DNA of 64,000 nucleotides from Sphingomonas sp. SORGH_AS_0879 (GCF_030819175.1 NZ_JAUTBJ010000002.1:1932001-1996000), one strand, 5' to 3'. Shown: positions 52,927 through 61,972, counted from the stretch's first letter. Notes: generated by a model not told the origin, from the sequence alone. A program made the numbers and translations.

Positions 52927-53946
52927 TCACCGATCGATGTGCAGGACGAGGTCGTCGATCATCAGGTCGAGCGTCTCTGCCGTTTCCTCCGAGATGATGA
53001 TCCCGTCATCGCCATCGCGTATTTCGCCCAGCGCACAGCGGAAGTCGGTCAGCTTGCCGACCGCGACCAGCGCCTCGCGTCCCGGCGCTGCCTCGATTCC
53101 GACGACCCGGCTTTCGCGTGCGTCGCGGATGGTGCGCACCTGATCGGTGCGTGCCGTCATGGTCGGGCCGCCGTCGAAAATGTCGATATAATGTTCGAAG
53201 GCGAAGCCCTCATTCTCGAGCATCCGCATCGCCGCGCGCCCGGAGGGGTGAGGCAGGCCGATGGCGGCGCGCGCGGTTTCGGTCAGCATCGCGGTGTAGA
53301 TGGGATGCTTGGGCATCAGGTCGGCGATGAACTGGTGGCCGTGGATCGCGTTGAATTCGTCCGCCTGCTGGAAATTCATCCCGAAGAAGCGGCCCGCCAG
53401 ACCGTCCCAGAAGGGCGATCCGCCCGCTTCGTCGATCACCCCGCGCAACTCCGCCAGCACCCGGTCGGCGAAACGCGGACGGTTGGCGCGCATGAACAGG
53501 TAACGGCTGCGCGCCAGCAACAGGCCGAGCCCTCCCGCGCGCTCGCCGGGATGGAGGAACAGCCCGCCCACCTCGCTCGCGCCTTCCAGATCGGTGGTCA
53601 GCGACAGCATCTCGGCGCGGAAGGTGCGGTCGAGTTCGCGGCTATGCTGGGTCAGTGTGCCGATACGATAGCTGTAGAAGGGGTGCTTCTGCCCGACATG
53701 GGTGAAGATCTGACAGGTCCCGCGCACATCGCCGGTCCTCCGATCCTCGAGCATCAGGACGAACAATTCGTCCCGCACCGTTCCGTCGCCATCGCTGGAA
53801 AAGGCGTCATGGCTGCGGGCCAGCTTGGCGGACAGCGAGCGGCGGTCCGGGGGCAGGTTGGTGAAGCCGCCGCCGGTCAGCTTGGCCATTTCATAGAGGT
53901 GCCGCAGGTCGCTATCGACGGCGGGACGGATACGGAAGCTGTTCAT
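52927..53946 (-). CDS. astA: Arginine N-succinyltransferase
   Basis: A 339-residue GNAT-like acyltransferase that transfers succinyl from succinyl-CoA to arginine, the first step of the AST pathway. It opens with FRIRPAVDSDLRHLYEMAKL, followed by GGFTNLPPDRRSLSAKLARS. Family features later on are YSYRIGTLTQHSRELDRTFR, GGLFLHPGERAGGLGLLLAR and WDGLAGRFFGMNFQQADEFN. The C-terminal FEHYIDIFDGGPTMTARTDQ is also typical. The start ATG 53946 overlaps the M20 hydrolase stop (ATGA), so the three genes are one operon. Confidence 0.94.
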   Translation of the reverse strand: MNSFRIRPAVDSDLRHLYEMAKLTGGGFTNLPPDRRSLSAKLARSHDAFSSDGDGTVRDELFVLMLEDRRTGDVRGTCQIFTHVGQKHPFYSYRIGTLTQHSRELDRTFRAEMLSLTTDLEGASEVGGLFLHPGERAGGLGLLLARSRYLFMRANRPRFADRVLAELRGVIDEAGGSPFWDGLAGRFFGMNFQQADEFNAIHGHQFIADLMPKHPIYTAMLTETARAAIGLPHPSGRAAMRMLENEGFAFEHYIDIFDGGPTMTARTDQVRTIRDARESRVVGIEAAPGREALVAVGKLTDFRCALGEIRDGDDGIIISEETAETLDLMIDDLVLHIDR

Positions 53947-55145
53947 GCGGAACCGATGATGCGCAGGATCGTCAGCGCCGACAAGCCCGCCCGCTCGGCC
54001 AGGCTATCGATCAGCAGATACTCGTCCGACGAATGGATCGCGCCGCCGCGCACGCCCATCGTGTCCACCACCGGCACACCAGCCGCCGCGATATTGTTGC
54101 CGTCGCACACCCCGCCGGTCTCGCGCCAGCCGATCGACAGGCCCATATCGGCTCCGGCACGCCGCACCGTCTCGAACAGCGCCGCCGCGCCGTCGTCGAT
54201 GGGCTTGGGCGGGCGGTTGAAGCTGCCATGCACCTCGACGTCGACCTCATGCTCGGCGGCGATGCGCTCTGCGATGGCCTTCATGGCGGGGCCGGTCCGC
54301 TCGATCGCGGCAAGGGCGCGGGGGCGGAAATTGACCTGGAGCATGGCGAGGTCGGGCACGACATTGTTCGGCCCGCCGCCGTCGATCCGGGCCGGGTTGA
54401 CCGTGATGTCCTCCGCCGCCAACCGCGTCAGTTCCAGCGTGATGCGCGCGGCGGCGACGATGGCATTGCGGCCCTCTTCCGGGTTGCGGCCCGCATGGGC
54501 GCTTCGCCCGCGCACGACGATGGTGAAATTGCCGGTGCCGCCGCGTGCGCCCGCCAGCGTCCCGTCGGGAAGCGCGGGCTCATAGGTCAGCGCGGCGACC
54601 TTGCCCGCCGCCAGCCGGGCGATCAGCGCCGCCGATGAGGCGGAGCCGGTTTCCTCGTCGGAATTGATCAGCACGTCATAGCCTAGCCGATCCGCCGCAG
54701 GGCTCGCCTCGACCGCATGGAGCGCCGCGAGGAGGACGGCGAGACCGCCCTTCATATCCGCCACACCTGGGCCACCCAGCCGGTTGGCGTCGATCCGCGT
54801 GACGCTCTGAAAGGGATGATCGACCGGATAGACGGTGTCCATATGGCCGGTGAACAGCATCCTGACCGGCGCTTCGGGGCGGACCGACAAATGCAGATGG
54901 CGGCCATGCTCGATCGCGACCGGGCGTCCGTCCGCGCCGACCCGCTCGACCGGCTCGGGTGCGACCATGGTCAGGACGCCGGGTAGCGTGCCGAAGCGTT
55001 CGGCAAGCTGATCGGCCATGGTCGCCAGGCCGATCAGGTTGCGTGTGCCGCTGTTGATCGCCGCCCATCGCTCGGTGAGCGGCAGCATGGGGTAGGCGGC
55101 GGCGGACGCGACCACGTTCCGCTCGATCGTGTTCAGTCTCTCCAT
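53943..55145 (-). CDS. M20-family metallohydrolase in the ast operon
   Basis: A 400-residue zinc peptidase of the M20 (ArgE/DapE/CPG2) family. The metal sites are FTGHMDTVYPVDHPF (His and Asp), GPGVADMKGGLAVLL (bridging Asp) and INSDEETGSASS (catalytic Glu pair). TYEPALPDGTLAGARGGTGN leads into the dimerisation lid (FTIVVRGRSAHAGRNPEEGR), and GVRGGAIHSSDEYLLIDSLA supplies the last His. It starts at ATG 55145 and heads the operon with astA and astB. Members hydrolyse N-acylated amino acids or C-terminal glutamate, so it could act as the succinylglutamate desuccinylase (AstE role). That is inference. Confidence 0.85.
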   Translation of the reverse strand: MERLNTIERNVVASAAAYPMLPLTERWAAINSGTRNLIGLATMADQLAERFGTLPGVLTMVAPEPVERVGADGRPVAIEHGRHLHLSVRPEAPVRMLFTGHMDTVYPVDHPFQSVTRIDANRLGGPGVADMKGGLAVLLAALHAVEASPAADRLGYDVLINSDEETGSASSAALIARLAAGKVAALTYEPALPDGTLAGARGGTGNFTIVVRGRSAHAGRNPEEGRNAIVAAARITLELTRLAAEDITVNPARIDGGGPNNVVPDLAMLQVNFRPRALAAIERTGPAMKAIAERIAAEHEVDVEVHGSFNRPPKPIDDGAAALFETVRRAGADMGLSIGWRETGGVCDGNNIAAAGVPVVDTMGVRGGAIHSSDEYLLIDSLAERAGLSALTILRIIGSA

Positions 55146-55201
55146 CACCCCAGCCTAGGCGATGGAAGGGGGTAAGGTGAACCCCCCTGTCTTCGTGGCG
55201 A

Positions 55202-56113
55202 TCAGAAGCTGTACACGACCGAGGCGCGGGTGATCGTGTCGGTGGTCTGGCGACCGAGCGGTGGCTCGCTTTCATATTGGACGTTGTAGGAGAATTGCGC
55301 CGACAGCGGCCCGAACACCTTGGCGTTGAGCGACGAATTGGTGCCGACCGTGCTGTTGAACTTCTGGAGATAGGCGGACGCCGTCTGGTTGAACGAGATG
55401 GCGGGCGTCAGCTTCCAGGTGAAGTTCAGGTTGCCGCGTGCCGCCAGCGCGCTTTCGATCCGGGCGTCGGTGAATTCGGTGTGGCGGAATGCGGGGCCCA
55501 ATTCGACGTCCAGCGTCATGTTGGGCTTGCGGATCGCGCTGTAACCCGCACCCGCCGAGGCCGATAAGCGGTTGAAATAGCCAAGGAACCGGTCGCTCTC
55601 ATATTGCGCGGCGCCATAGACGTAGTTGTTGGCGTCCAGTTTGAAATTGGGCTCGTAGGACGCGACATAATGTTCGCGGCTGACGACCTTGAAGCTTTCC
55701 TGATAATCGCCCTGAAAGTGCAGCTTGTGCCGCCATTGCAGCCCTTCGCGGGTCAGGTCGACGATGCCGGTCAGGCCGATATTCTGGCTGTTGCCCGTCG
55801 TCGCGAAACCGCCCAGCTCGACCCGGCCATGCCACAGGTCGAAGAAGGTCGCCTCGCGGATCGTCCGGCTGCGGCTCGCGGTCTTTTCGTCGCGCCAGAC
55901 ATCGGCCATCGCGTCGATCGCGTCGGCCGCTTCGGGAACGGCATTGCGGGCATAGCGGACGACGGTGGTGATGTCGTTCTCGTTGCCGCTGGCGATCGCG
56001 GCCTCCAGCATCGCGCGGATCTGCGGCGGGATCAGCGCGGGGTCGGGGTCGTTCGGCTCGGCATTGGCCAGCAGGCCCAGCGCCATGGGGATCAGCAGCA
56101 GCCGCTTCGTCAT
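55202..56113 (-). CDS. DUF481 outer-membrane beta-barrel protein (YdiY-like)
   Basis: A 303-residue exported protein from ATG 56113, with signal peptide RLLLIPMALGLLANAEP. An N-terminal helical segment of ~70 residues (DPALIPPQIRAMLEAAIASG) is followed by the DUF481 barrel, opening with HGRVELGGFATTGNSQNIGL. Strands alternate throughout and the chain ends in TRASVVYSF, a good outer-membrane insertion signal. Related YdiY proteins are salt- or acid-induced porin-like proteins of unclear function. It stands alone between the ast operon and rppH on the same strand. Confidence 0.85.
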   Translation of the reverse strand: MTKRLLLIPMALGLLANAEPNDPDPALIPPQIRAMLEAAIASGNENDITTVVRYARNAVPEAADAIDAMADVWRDEKTASRSRTIREATFFDLWHGRVELGGFATTGNSQNIGLTGIVDLTREGLQWRHKLHFQGDYQESFKVVSREHYVASYEPNFKLDANNYVYGAAQYESDRFLGYFNRLSASAGAGYSAIRKPNMTLDVELGPAFRHTEFTDARIESALAARGNLNFTWKLTPAISFNQTASAYLQKFNSTVGTNSSLNAKVFGPLSAQFSYNVQYESEPPLGRQTTDTITRASVVYSF

Positions 56114-56123
56114 GATGCGCGCC

Positions 56124-56639
56124 TTATGCCTTTCGCGACCCGGCGGGAATGGCGGCATCCCCATGCGGTGCGGCGAAATGCTCCGCGAAGACGACCAGCA
56201 GTTCCTCGTACAGCGCCTTCTTGAACGGTACGATCATCGCGGGCAGCGTCTCGGGCTCGCTCCAGCGCCAGGCGCGGAATTCGGGATGCTCGGTGTCGAT
56301 GCGGATATCGCCGTCCTCGCCCAGGAAGCGGTAGAGGAACCAGATTTGCCGCTGGCCGCGCCATTTGCCCTTCCACACCTTGCCGATCATGTCTTCGGGC
56401 AGGTCGTAGGTCAGTTCGCGGGGGGCGCGGGCGATCAACTCGACCTTGTCTGCGGTGACGCCGGTCTCCTCGAACAGCTCGCGCAAGCCGGCGGCATCGG
56501 CGTCCTCGCCCGGATCGATCCCCCCTTGCGGAAGCTGCCAGGCCTCCAGCGTGGAATCGATCCGCTGTCCCACGAAGACGCGGCCGTCGCGGTTCATCAG
56601 GATGACGCCCGCGCAGGGGCGATAGGGGAGATCGGTCAT
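56124..56639 (-). CDS. rppH: RNA pyrophosphohydrolase RppH (Nudix)
   Basis: A 171-residue Nudix hydrolase. The Nudix box is GGIDPGEDADAAGLRELFEE followed by TGV (about 41-63), preceded by the RppH-type YRPCAGVILMNRDGRVFVGQ and EAWQLPQGG. KWRGQRQIWFLYRFLGED and PEFRAWRWSEPETL match the C-terminal half. It removes pyrophosphate from the 5' end of mRNA, which starts RNase E-dependent decay. Three ATGs occur in a row (56645, 56642, 56639). The third gives the usual MTDLPYRP start and best spacing to GGGA. The first two overlap the stop of the upstream hydrolase gene. Confidence 0.92.
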   Translation of the reverse strand: MTDLPYRPCAGVILMNRDGRVFVGQRIDSTLEAWQLPQGGIDPGEDADAAGLRELFEETGVTADKVELIARAPRELTYDLPEDMIGKVWKGKWRGQRQIWFLYRFLGEDGDIRIDTEHPEFRAWRWSEPETLPAMIVPFKKALYEELLVVFAEHFAAPHGDAAIPAGSRKA

Positions 56640-56641
56640 CA

Positions 56642-57616
56642 TCATTGTCCCATAGGGCGTGCCGCCACCGCCTCGGCGATCAGCGCGCGCAACGCAAGCA
56701 GGAATCCGGTCAGGTCAGCCACGCCCGAGGGGATCGCCTTGCGCAGCGTGGCGAAGCCGTGGATCGTGCCCCGAGCCTCGCGGAAACTGACAGCCACCCC
56801 GGCGCGGACGAGCGCGGCGGCATAGGCGCGGCCCTGGTCGCGGATCGGGTCGCACTCGGCGGTGACGATGACAGCGGGCGGCATGGCGGACAGATCGCCG
56901 CGCATCGGTGCCGCGCGCACATGCTGAAGGTCGGCGGCATAGCAGGCGACGAACCAGTCGAGCATCGCGCGGGTCAGGAAATGGCCGTCCGCGAAGTCGC
57001 GCAACGACGGATGCGCACGGCCCATATCGCTGGCGGGATAGAGCAGCCCCTGTGCCAGCACCGGCACCGCGGCGGGGCGGTCGCGCAAGGTCATCGCGGT
57101 CACCGTCGCCAGCGTTCCGCCCGCGCTGTCGCCCATCAGGACCAGCCCCGTGGTGCCGGGCTGTTCCGCCAGCCAGCGCGCCGCCGCCTCGCAGTCGTCC
57201 GGTGCGGCGGGCCAGACATGCTCGGGGGCCAGCCGATAGTCGAGCGAGACGACCGGCAGGTCGAGCGTCCGCGCGATCTCGGCGGCGAGCGGCGCATGGG
57301 TATCCACGTCACCCAGCACGAAACCGCCGCCATGCAGGAACAGCACGACCGGCCCCGCCGCCCGATCCTCACGCGGATCGAACAGCCGTGCGGGCATCGC
57401 ACCGTCCGGCCCCTCGATGATGAAGCGGCGGTCTGTGCCCAGCGGCCCGATCGGCGGGTCGGTCAGGTCGCGGGCCGCGCGCATCATCGCCCGCGCGGCC
57501 TCCGGGCCCAGATCCTGCTGGGGCGGGCCGGGCAGTCGGTTGTAATAGCCGAGAAAGCGGGCGACATCGGCGCGCAACTCGGGTAGCGGGGCCGGGGCCC
57601 TCCTATCGCGGGTCAT
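56642..57616 (-). CDS. Alpha/beta hydrolase of the hormone-sensitive lipase (HSL) family
   Basis: A 324-residue esterase. VVLFLHGGGFVLGDVDTHAP contains the HGGG oxyanion motif. The nucleophile Ser is in LVLMGDSAGGTLATV (about residue 165), the acid Asp in VTAECDPIRDQG, and the His in ARGTIHGFATLRK. The DYRLAPEHVWPAAPDDCEAA segment is typical of family IV lipases. It hydrolyses short acyl esters in the cytoplasm. Its stop overlaps the rppH start, so they may be co-transcribed. The substrate is unknown. It is divergent from the HDAC-like gene with only 19 bp between starts. Confidence 0.87.
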   Translation of the reverse strand: MTRDRRAPAPLPELRADVARFLGYYNRLPGPPQQDLGPEAARAMMRAARDLTDPPIGPLGTDRRFIIEGPDGAMPARLFDPREDRAAGPVVLFLHGGGFVLGDVDTHAPLAAEIARTLDLPVVSLDYRLAPEHVWPAAPDDCEAAARWLAEQPGTTGLVLMGDSAGGTLATVTAMTLRDRPAAVPVLAQGLLYPASDMGRAHPSLRDFADGHFLTRAMLDWFVACYAADLQHVRAAPMRGDLSAMPPAVIVTAECDPIRDQGRAYAAALVRAGVAVSFREARGTIHGFATLRKAIPSGVADLTGFLLALRALIAEAVAARPMGQ

Positions 57617-57635
57617 GGCACCCTAACTAGGGCGC

Positions 57636-58571
57636 ATGATCCATGTCGTCCATCACCCGGCCTATGTGACCGAAGCTCCGGCCCGCTCCACCTATCGCTG
57701 GGGCAAGAATGGCGCGATCCGCGATCTGTTGCGGCAGGAGGGGGATGCGGTGGCCTGGACCGAACCCGCGCTGATGCCATCCGAATGGATCGAGGCGGTG
57801 CACGACCCCGATTATGTCGCCGAAGTGCTGGAGGCGCGCGTGCCGCCGGAGAAGACGCGGCGCATCGGCTTTCCGATCACCGAGCAGGTGGCGTACCGCG
57901 CGCGGGCGGTGCCGGGGGGAAGCTGGACCGCCGCGATGCTGGCGCTGCGGCACGGCTTCGCCGCCAATACAGCCGGGGGTAGCCATCATGCGCTGGCCAA
58001 TACGGGGGCGGGCTATTGCATCTTCAACGACCTTGCGATCGCGGCGAACCGGCTGGTCGAGGAGGGGACGGTGGCCCGGGTCGCGATCGTCGATTGCGAC
58101 GTGCATCAGGGCGACGGCACCGCCGCGCTGACCGCCGGGCGGAGCGATATCGTCACCTACTCCATCCATGCCGAGAAGAACTTCCCGGCGCGCAAGGCCC
58201 GCTCTACGCTGGATGTCGGACTGTCCGACGGGGTGGACGATGACGGCTATCTGGCGGCGCTGGACGCCACGCTCCGCCCCTTTCTGGACGAGCACCGGCC
58301 CGACATCATTCTGTATCAGGCGGGAGTCGATCCTTTTGTCGAGGATCGGCTGGGGCGATTGTCGCTGACCCGCGAAGGGCTGGTGGCGCGCGAAAATCTG
58401 ATCGCCGACCTGGCGCTGGCGCGGGGGTTGCCGCTCGCGAGCACGGTGGGCGGCGGTTATGGCGACGATGTGATGGCGATCGCGGAGCGACACGTGACCG
58501 CCATACTGACGCTCGGCAAACGATTGGGCGTCAGGGAACCGGGGGACAAGCGAAGCGTAGCGCTGGGATGA
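57636..58571 (+). CDS. Histone-deacetylase-family amidohydrolase
   Basis: A 311-residue enzyme of the HDAC/acetoin utilisation/acetylpolyamine amidohydrolase superfamily. NTAGGSHHALANTGAGYCIF carries the His-His charge relay and the loop. IVDCDVHQGDGTAA gives the zinc Asp and His, YQAGVDPFVEDRLGRLSLT gives the second zinc Asp, and GGGYGDD matches the substrate-site loop with its catalytic Tyr. It removes acetyl from a lysine, polyamine or related amine. The bacterial substrate is unknown. Its stop overlaps the photolyase ATG (ATGA), so the two are translationally coupled. Confidence 0.88.
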   Translation: MIHVVHHPAYVTEAPARSTYRWGKNGAIRDLLRQEGDAVAWTEPALMPSEWIEAVHDPDYVAEVLEARVPPEKTRRIGFPITEQVAYRARAVPGGSWTAAMLALRHGFAANTAGGSHHALANTGAGYCIFNDLAIAANRLVEEGTVARVAIVDCDVHQGDGTAALTAGRSDIVTYSIHAEKNFPARKARSTLDVGLSDGVDDDGYLAALDATLRPFLDEHRPDIILYQAGVDPFVEDRLGRLSLTREGLVARENLIADLALARGLPLASTVGGGYGDDVMAIAERHVTAILTLGKRLGVREPGDKRSVALG

Positions 58572-59938
58572 ATGCTGCCCCCCATATCCTGTGGTTTCGC
58601 CAGGATCTCCGCCTTCACGATCAACCCGCGCTGCTGGCGGCGGCGGCGGCGGGGCCGGTCGTTCCGGTCTATATCCTCGATGACGACACGCCCGGAGACT
58701 GGCGGATGGGCGCGGCGCAGCGTTGGTGGCTGCACCATAGCCTGACCGCGCTCGCCAAGGATCTGGAAGCGCTGGGCAGTCGCCTGATCCTGCGGCGCGG
58801 GCCGGCGGTGAAGACGCTCCAGGCTCTGATGAAGGAAAGCGGGGCGGAGGCGATCCACGCCATCCGCCATTACGAACCCTGGTGGCGCGCGGCGGAAGAG
58901 GAACTGGGCGAGGCGCTATGCCTGCAAGACGGCAATCATCTCGCCCGTCCCGAACTGGTCACGACCGGCGGCGGCAAGCCGTTCCGCATCTACTCCGCCT
59001 TCTGGAAGGGATTGCAGGGCCATCTGCCGCCCGAACACCCGCTCGACCCGCCCGAGGCGCTGACCGCGCCTGCGCATTGGCCGAAGAGCGAGACGCTGGC
59101 CGACTGGGCGCTGCTGCCCACCAAGCCCGATTGGTCGACCGGCTTCGATGCGGACTGGACGCCGGGCGAGGCGGCCGGGCGCGAGCGGATCGCGGATTTC
59201 GTCGCCAAGGCGACCGCCTATGACACGGCGCGCAACATGCCGTCGGAGGAGGGAAGCTCGCGCCTGTCGCCGCACCTGCATTTCGGCGAGGTGTCGCCCC
59301 GCGCCGTCTGGTACGCGCTCGACCGGCACGCCGATACCGAGACGTTCCGTAAGGAACTCGCGTGGCGCGACTTCACTGATGGCGTGGTGATGGCGCTGCC
59401 CGACTATGCCGATCGCAATGGGCGCGAGGCGTTCGATCGCCTGCCCTGGCGCAAGGGGAAGGAGGCGGATGCCGATCTGAAGGCCTGGCAAACGGGACGC
59501 ACCGGTTATCCCATCGTCGATGCGGGGATGCGGCAGCTCTGGACGACCGGCTGGATGCACAACCGGGTGCGGATGATCGCCGCCTCGTTCCTCATCAAGC
59601 ATCTGTTGATCGACTGGCGTGAGGGCGAGCGCTGGTTCTGGGACTGTCTGGTCGATGCGGACTACGGGAATAATTCGGTCAACTGGCAATGGGTCGCGGG
59701 GACGGGGATCGACGCGAATATGTTCGGCCGCATCATGGCCCCGCTCACCCAGTCGGAGAAGTTCGACGCGGGCGACTATATCCGCGAATGGGTGCCGGAA
59801 TTAAGGAACCTGCCCGATGCCGCGATCCACGATCCGGATGTGGCGGGGTGTCGGCCCAAGGGCTATCCCGCCAAGATCATCGGCCATCGCGAAGGCCGCG
59901 AGCGGGCGCTGGCAGCGGGGAAGGCGGCGCGGGGATAG
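58568..59938 (+). CDS. phrB: Deoxyribodipyrimidine photolyase
   Basis: A 456-residue class I CPD photolyase/cryptochrome. The N-terminal antenna domain opens with ILWFRQDLRLHDQPALLAAA. The FAD domain shows SSRLSPHLHFGEVSPRAVWY, ELAWRDFTDGVV, GYPIVDAGMRQLWTTGWMHN and RVRMIAASFLIKHLLIDWRE. WFWDCLVDADYGNNSVNWQW and FNPxxQS-like APLTQSEKFD follow, with DYIREWVPEL. These are hallmark motifs, including the conserved Trp electron-transfer chain. It repairs UV pyrimidine dimers using blue light. It is coupled to the HDAC-like gene. A block of REP-like repeats follows. Confidence 0.94.
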   Translation: MNAAPHILWFRQDLRLHDQPALLAAAAAGPVVPVYILDDDTPGDWRMGAAQRWWLHHSLTALAKDLEALGSRLILRRGPAVKTLQALMKESGAEAIHAIRHYEPWWRAAEEELGEALCLQDGNHLARPELVTTGGGKPFRIYSAFWKGLQGHLPPEHPLDPPEALTAPAHWPKSETLADWALLPTKPDWSTGFDADWTPGEAAGRERIADFVAKATAYDTARNMPSEEGSSRLSPHLHFGEVSPRAVWYALDRHADTETFRKELAWRDFTDGVVMALPDYADRNGREAFDRLPWRKGKEADADLKAWQTGRTGYPIVDAGMRQLWTTGWMHNRVRMIAASFLIKHLLIDWREGERWFWDCLVDADYGNNSVNWQWVAGTGIDANMFGRIMAPLTQSEKFDAGDYIREWVPELRNLPDAAIHDPDVAGCRPKGYPAKIIGHREGRERALAAGKAARG

Positions 59939-59948
59939 GCCGGGGCGT

Positions 59949-60145
59949 GCGCTTCGACTTCGCTCAGCGCGAACGGGGTGGGTGGCGTGACCCCAATTTC
60001 CATTCGGCATGAGTGTCGTCGAAGGCCGAGCGATGACCGGGATACTCGGCGGAGCGGAGCGCGTGCGCTTCGACTTCGCTCAGCGCAAACTGGGGTGGAT
60101 GACTTGCCCCAACCCCCGTTCAGCCTGAGCGAAGTCGAAGGCCAT
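59949..60145. repeat. Two REP-like inverted pairs in tandem (family 1)
   Basis: Direct units at 59951-59976 and 60066-60091 (GCTTCGACTTCGCTCAGCGC) each face an inverted unit. The one at about 60003-60027 is degenerate (GTCGTCGAAGGCC), and the one at 60117-60143 is perfect to the family (CGTTCAGCCTGAGCGAAGTC). The left units carry AGCGCGAAC in place of AGGCTGAAC. The block separates convergent photolyase and DUF2256 genes. Confidence 0.8.
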
Positions 60146-60192
60146 GGGATGAGATCCGGCCTACCCGAAACACAAACGGCCAAGGCAAATCC

Positions 60193-60333
60193 TTACCGCT
60201 TCCGCCGACACGCATCCGAACAATAGACCACCTGTTCCCAATCCCGCGCCCATTTCTTGCGCCAGGTGAAGGGGCGCCCACAGGCCGGGCACGTCTTGCC
60301 CGGCAAATTCCGCTTGGCGACCCCATTGGGCAT
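60193..60333 (-). CDS. DUF2256 small zinc-ribbon-like protein
   Basis: A 46-residue basic protein. It has two Cys pairs, CPACGRPF and YCSDAC, separated by a conserved [15 protein letters not shown] segment, and ends in RRKR. This is the DUF2256 pattern, predicted to bind one zinc. The family is often found beside or fused to photolyase/cryptochrome genes, and phrB indeed lies just across the repeat block. The ATG overlaps the aroB stop (TGATG), so here it is translated with aroB. Function is unknown. Confidence 0.85.
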   Translation of the reverse strand: MPNGVAKRNLPGKTCPACGRPFTWRKKWARDWEQVVYCSDACRRKR

Positions 60334-61433
60334 CAGCGGGGTTCGCCGTCCAGGAAGGCGGTGACGTCGGCCAGATCGACCGTCTTGTCGAGATAGGTCC
60401 GCCCGATTCCGCGTGCGAGAAGGAAGGGCAGGGTGCCCGCCGCCATCTTCTTGTCGTGCTTCATATGCTCGACCAACGTCGCCGACGGCGCATCGATCCC
60501 GGCGGCGGCGAGGCCGTCGGGCAGGCCGATGGCGCGCAGATGCGCCGCGACCCGCTCCGCATCCTGCCGCTCGCAAATTCCCTTGCGGACCGAATAGCGA
60601 AAGGCGAGCGCACAGCCCGCCGCGACGCCCTCGCCATGCAGCAGCCGATCGGAAAAACCAGCCTCCGCCTCCAGCGCATGGCCGAAGGTGTGGCCAAGGT
60701 TCAGGAGCGCGCGGATGCCGTTCGTCTCATGCTCGTCCGCCGCCACGATCCGCGCCTTGGCCGCGACCGAATGCGCGATGGCATGGACCCGCGCGTCCGC
60801 ATCGCCCGCCAACAGCGCGGGCGCGTTCGCCTCGCACCATTCGAAAAAGGCGAAATCGTCGATCAGGCCGTATTTGACGACCTCCGCATAACCGGCGCGC
60901 ACCTGGCGCGCGGGCAGCGTGTCGAGGACTTGCGGGTCGATCAGTACCATGGCGGGCTGGTGGAACGCGCCGATCAGGTTCTTGCCCGCCGAGGTGTTGA
61001 TCGCGGTCTTGCCGCCCACCGACGAGTCTACCTGGGCCAGCAGCGTCGTCGGGATCTGGACGAAGCGGCATCCGCGCTTGACGATCGAACAGGCGAAGCC
61101 GACCAGATCGCCGATCACCCCGCCGCCCAGCGCGACGACATGATCCGACCGCTCCACCCCGCGTTCCAGCAACCGGTCGCAGACATGTTCCAGGATCGTC
61201 CAGCTCTTGGTCTTCTCGCCGGGGGGCAGGATGATCGCCTCGCTCTCCACCCCCGCGGCGGTCAGCGACGCCTGCAACGCTTCGAGGTGGGGGCGGACAT
61301 TCTCGTCCGTCACGATCGCCATGCGCCGCCCGCGCGCCAGCGGGGCCAGCCATTCGGCGGCGCGGGGCAGCAGCCCGGCCTCGATATGGATGGGATAGCT
61401 GCGGTCGCCGAGCGACACGGTGACGGTCTTCAT
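60333..61433 (-). CDS. aroB: 3-dehydroquinate synthase
   Basis: A 366-residue NAD- and zinc-dependent enzyme of the shikimate pathway. It converts DAHP to 3-dehydroquinate. Motifs are [40 protein letters not shown] (Asp and Lys of the site), [16 protein letters not shown] and [17 protein letters not shown] with the zinc His. It is coupled to aroK (ATGA overlap) upstream and to DUF2256 downstream, giving an aroK-aroB-DUF2256 operon. Confidence 0.96.
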   Translation of the reverse strand: MKTVTVSLGDRSYPIHIEAGLLPRAAEWLAPLARGRRMAIVTDENVRPHLEALQASLTAAGVESEAIILPPGEKTKSWTILEHVCDRLLERGVERSDHVVALGGGVIGDLVGFACSIVKRGCRFVQIPTTLLAQVDSSVGGKTAINTSAGKNLIGAFHQPAMVLIDPQVLDTLPARQVRAGYAEVVKYGLIDDFAFFEWCEANAPALLAGDADARVHAIAHSVAAKARIVAADEHETNGIRALLNLGHTFGHALEAEAGFSDRLLHGEGVAAGCALAFRYSVRKGICERQDAERVAAHLRAIGLPDGLAAAGIDAPSATLVEHMKHDKKMAAGTLPFLLARGIGRTYLDKTVDLADVTAFLDGEPR

Positions 61434-61972
61434 CGTCCGATGGCTTTCAATATGGCGTTGACGGTGGCCTCGTGGGGCCCGCGCTTGCTGGTGACGTGGA
61501 TGGGGGCGAGGGCATAGATCGGGTTGCGGACCGCCGACAATTCGCGAAGCACCTTCAGCGGGTCCTTGCCGCGAAGGAGCGGGCGGGTGTCGCGCCGCCT
61601 GACCCGCTCGGCTAGCACCTCGGGCGTGGCGTTCAGCCAGATGGCGGTCGCCTGTTCCAGGATCAGCGCGCGCGTCTCGTCGTTGATGAACGCGCCGCCG
61701 CCGGTCGCGATCACTTTGGGCCGACCATCGACCAGCCGGGCGATGACCCGCCGTTCGCCGTCACGGAAATAAGGTTCGCCGAACTGGGCGAAGATTTCGG
61801 ACACGCTCATGCCCGCGGCTTCCTCGATCGCGGTGTCGGCATCGACGAAGGGCAGGCGCAACCGATTCGCTAGGCGGCGGCCCACGGTCGACTTGCCCAC
61901 GCCCATCAGCCCCACCAATACGATGGGCGACCCGTTCCAGCTTGCATCTACAGGGTTGTGGCTTTGCAACAT
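61430..61972 (-). CDS. aroK: Shikimate kinase
   Basis: A 180-residue P-loop kinase. The Walker A is GLMGVGKSTVGRRLA (about 22-36). DADTAIEEAAGMSVSEIFAQ binds shikimate, and EPYFRDGERRVIARL with GGGAFINDETR are also typical. The lid LRRRDTRPLLRG carries the Arg residues. It phosphorylates shikimate at the 3-hydroxyl. It is the first gene of the operon with aroB. The divergent 81-bp gap to the small membrane ORF contains the promoter, but no clear box was recognised. Confidence 0.95.
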   Translation of the reverse strand: MLQSHNPVDASWNGSPIVLVGLMGVGKSTVGRRLANRLRLPFVDADTAIEEAAGMSVSEIFAQFGEPYFRDGERRVIARLVDGRPKVIATGGGAFINDETRALILEQATAIWLNATPEVLAERVRRRDTRPLLRGKDPLKVLRELSAVRNPIYALAPIHVTSKRGPHEATVNAILKAIGR

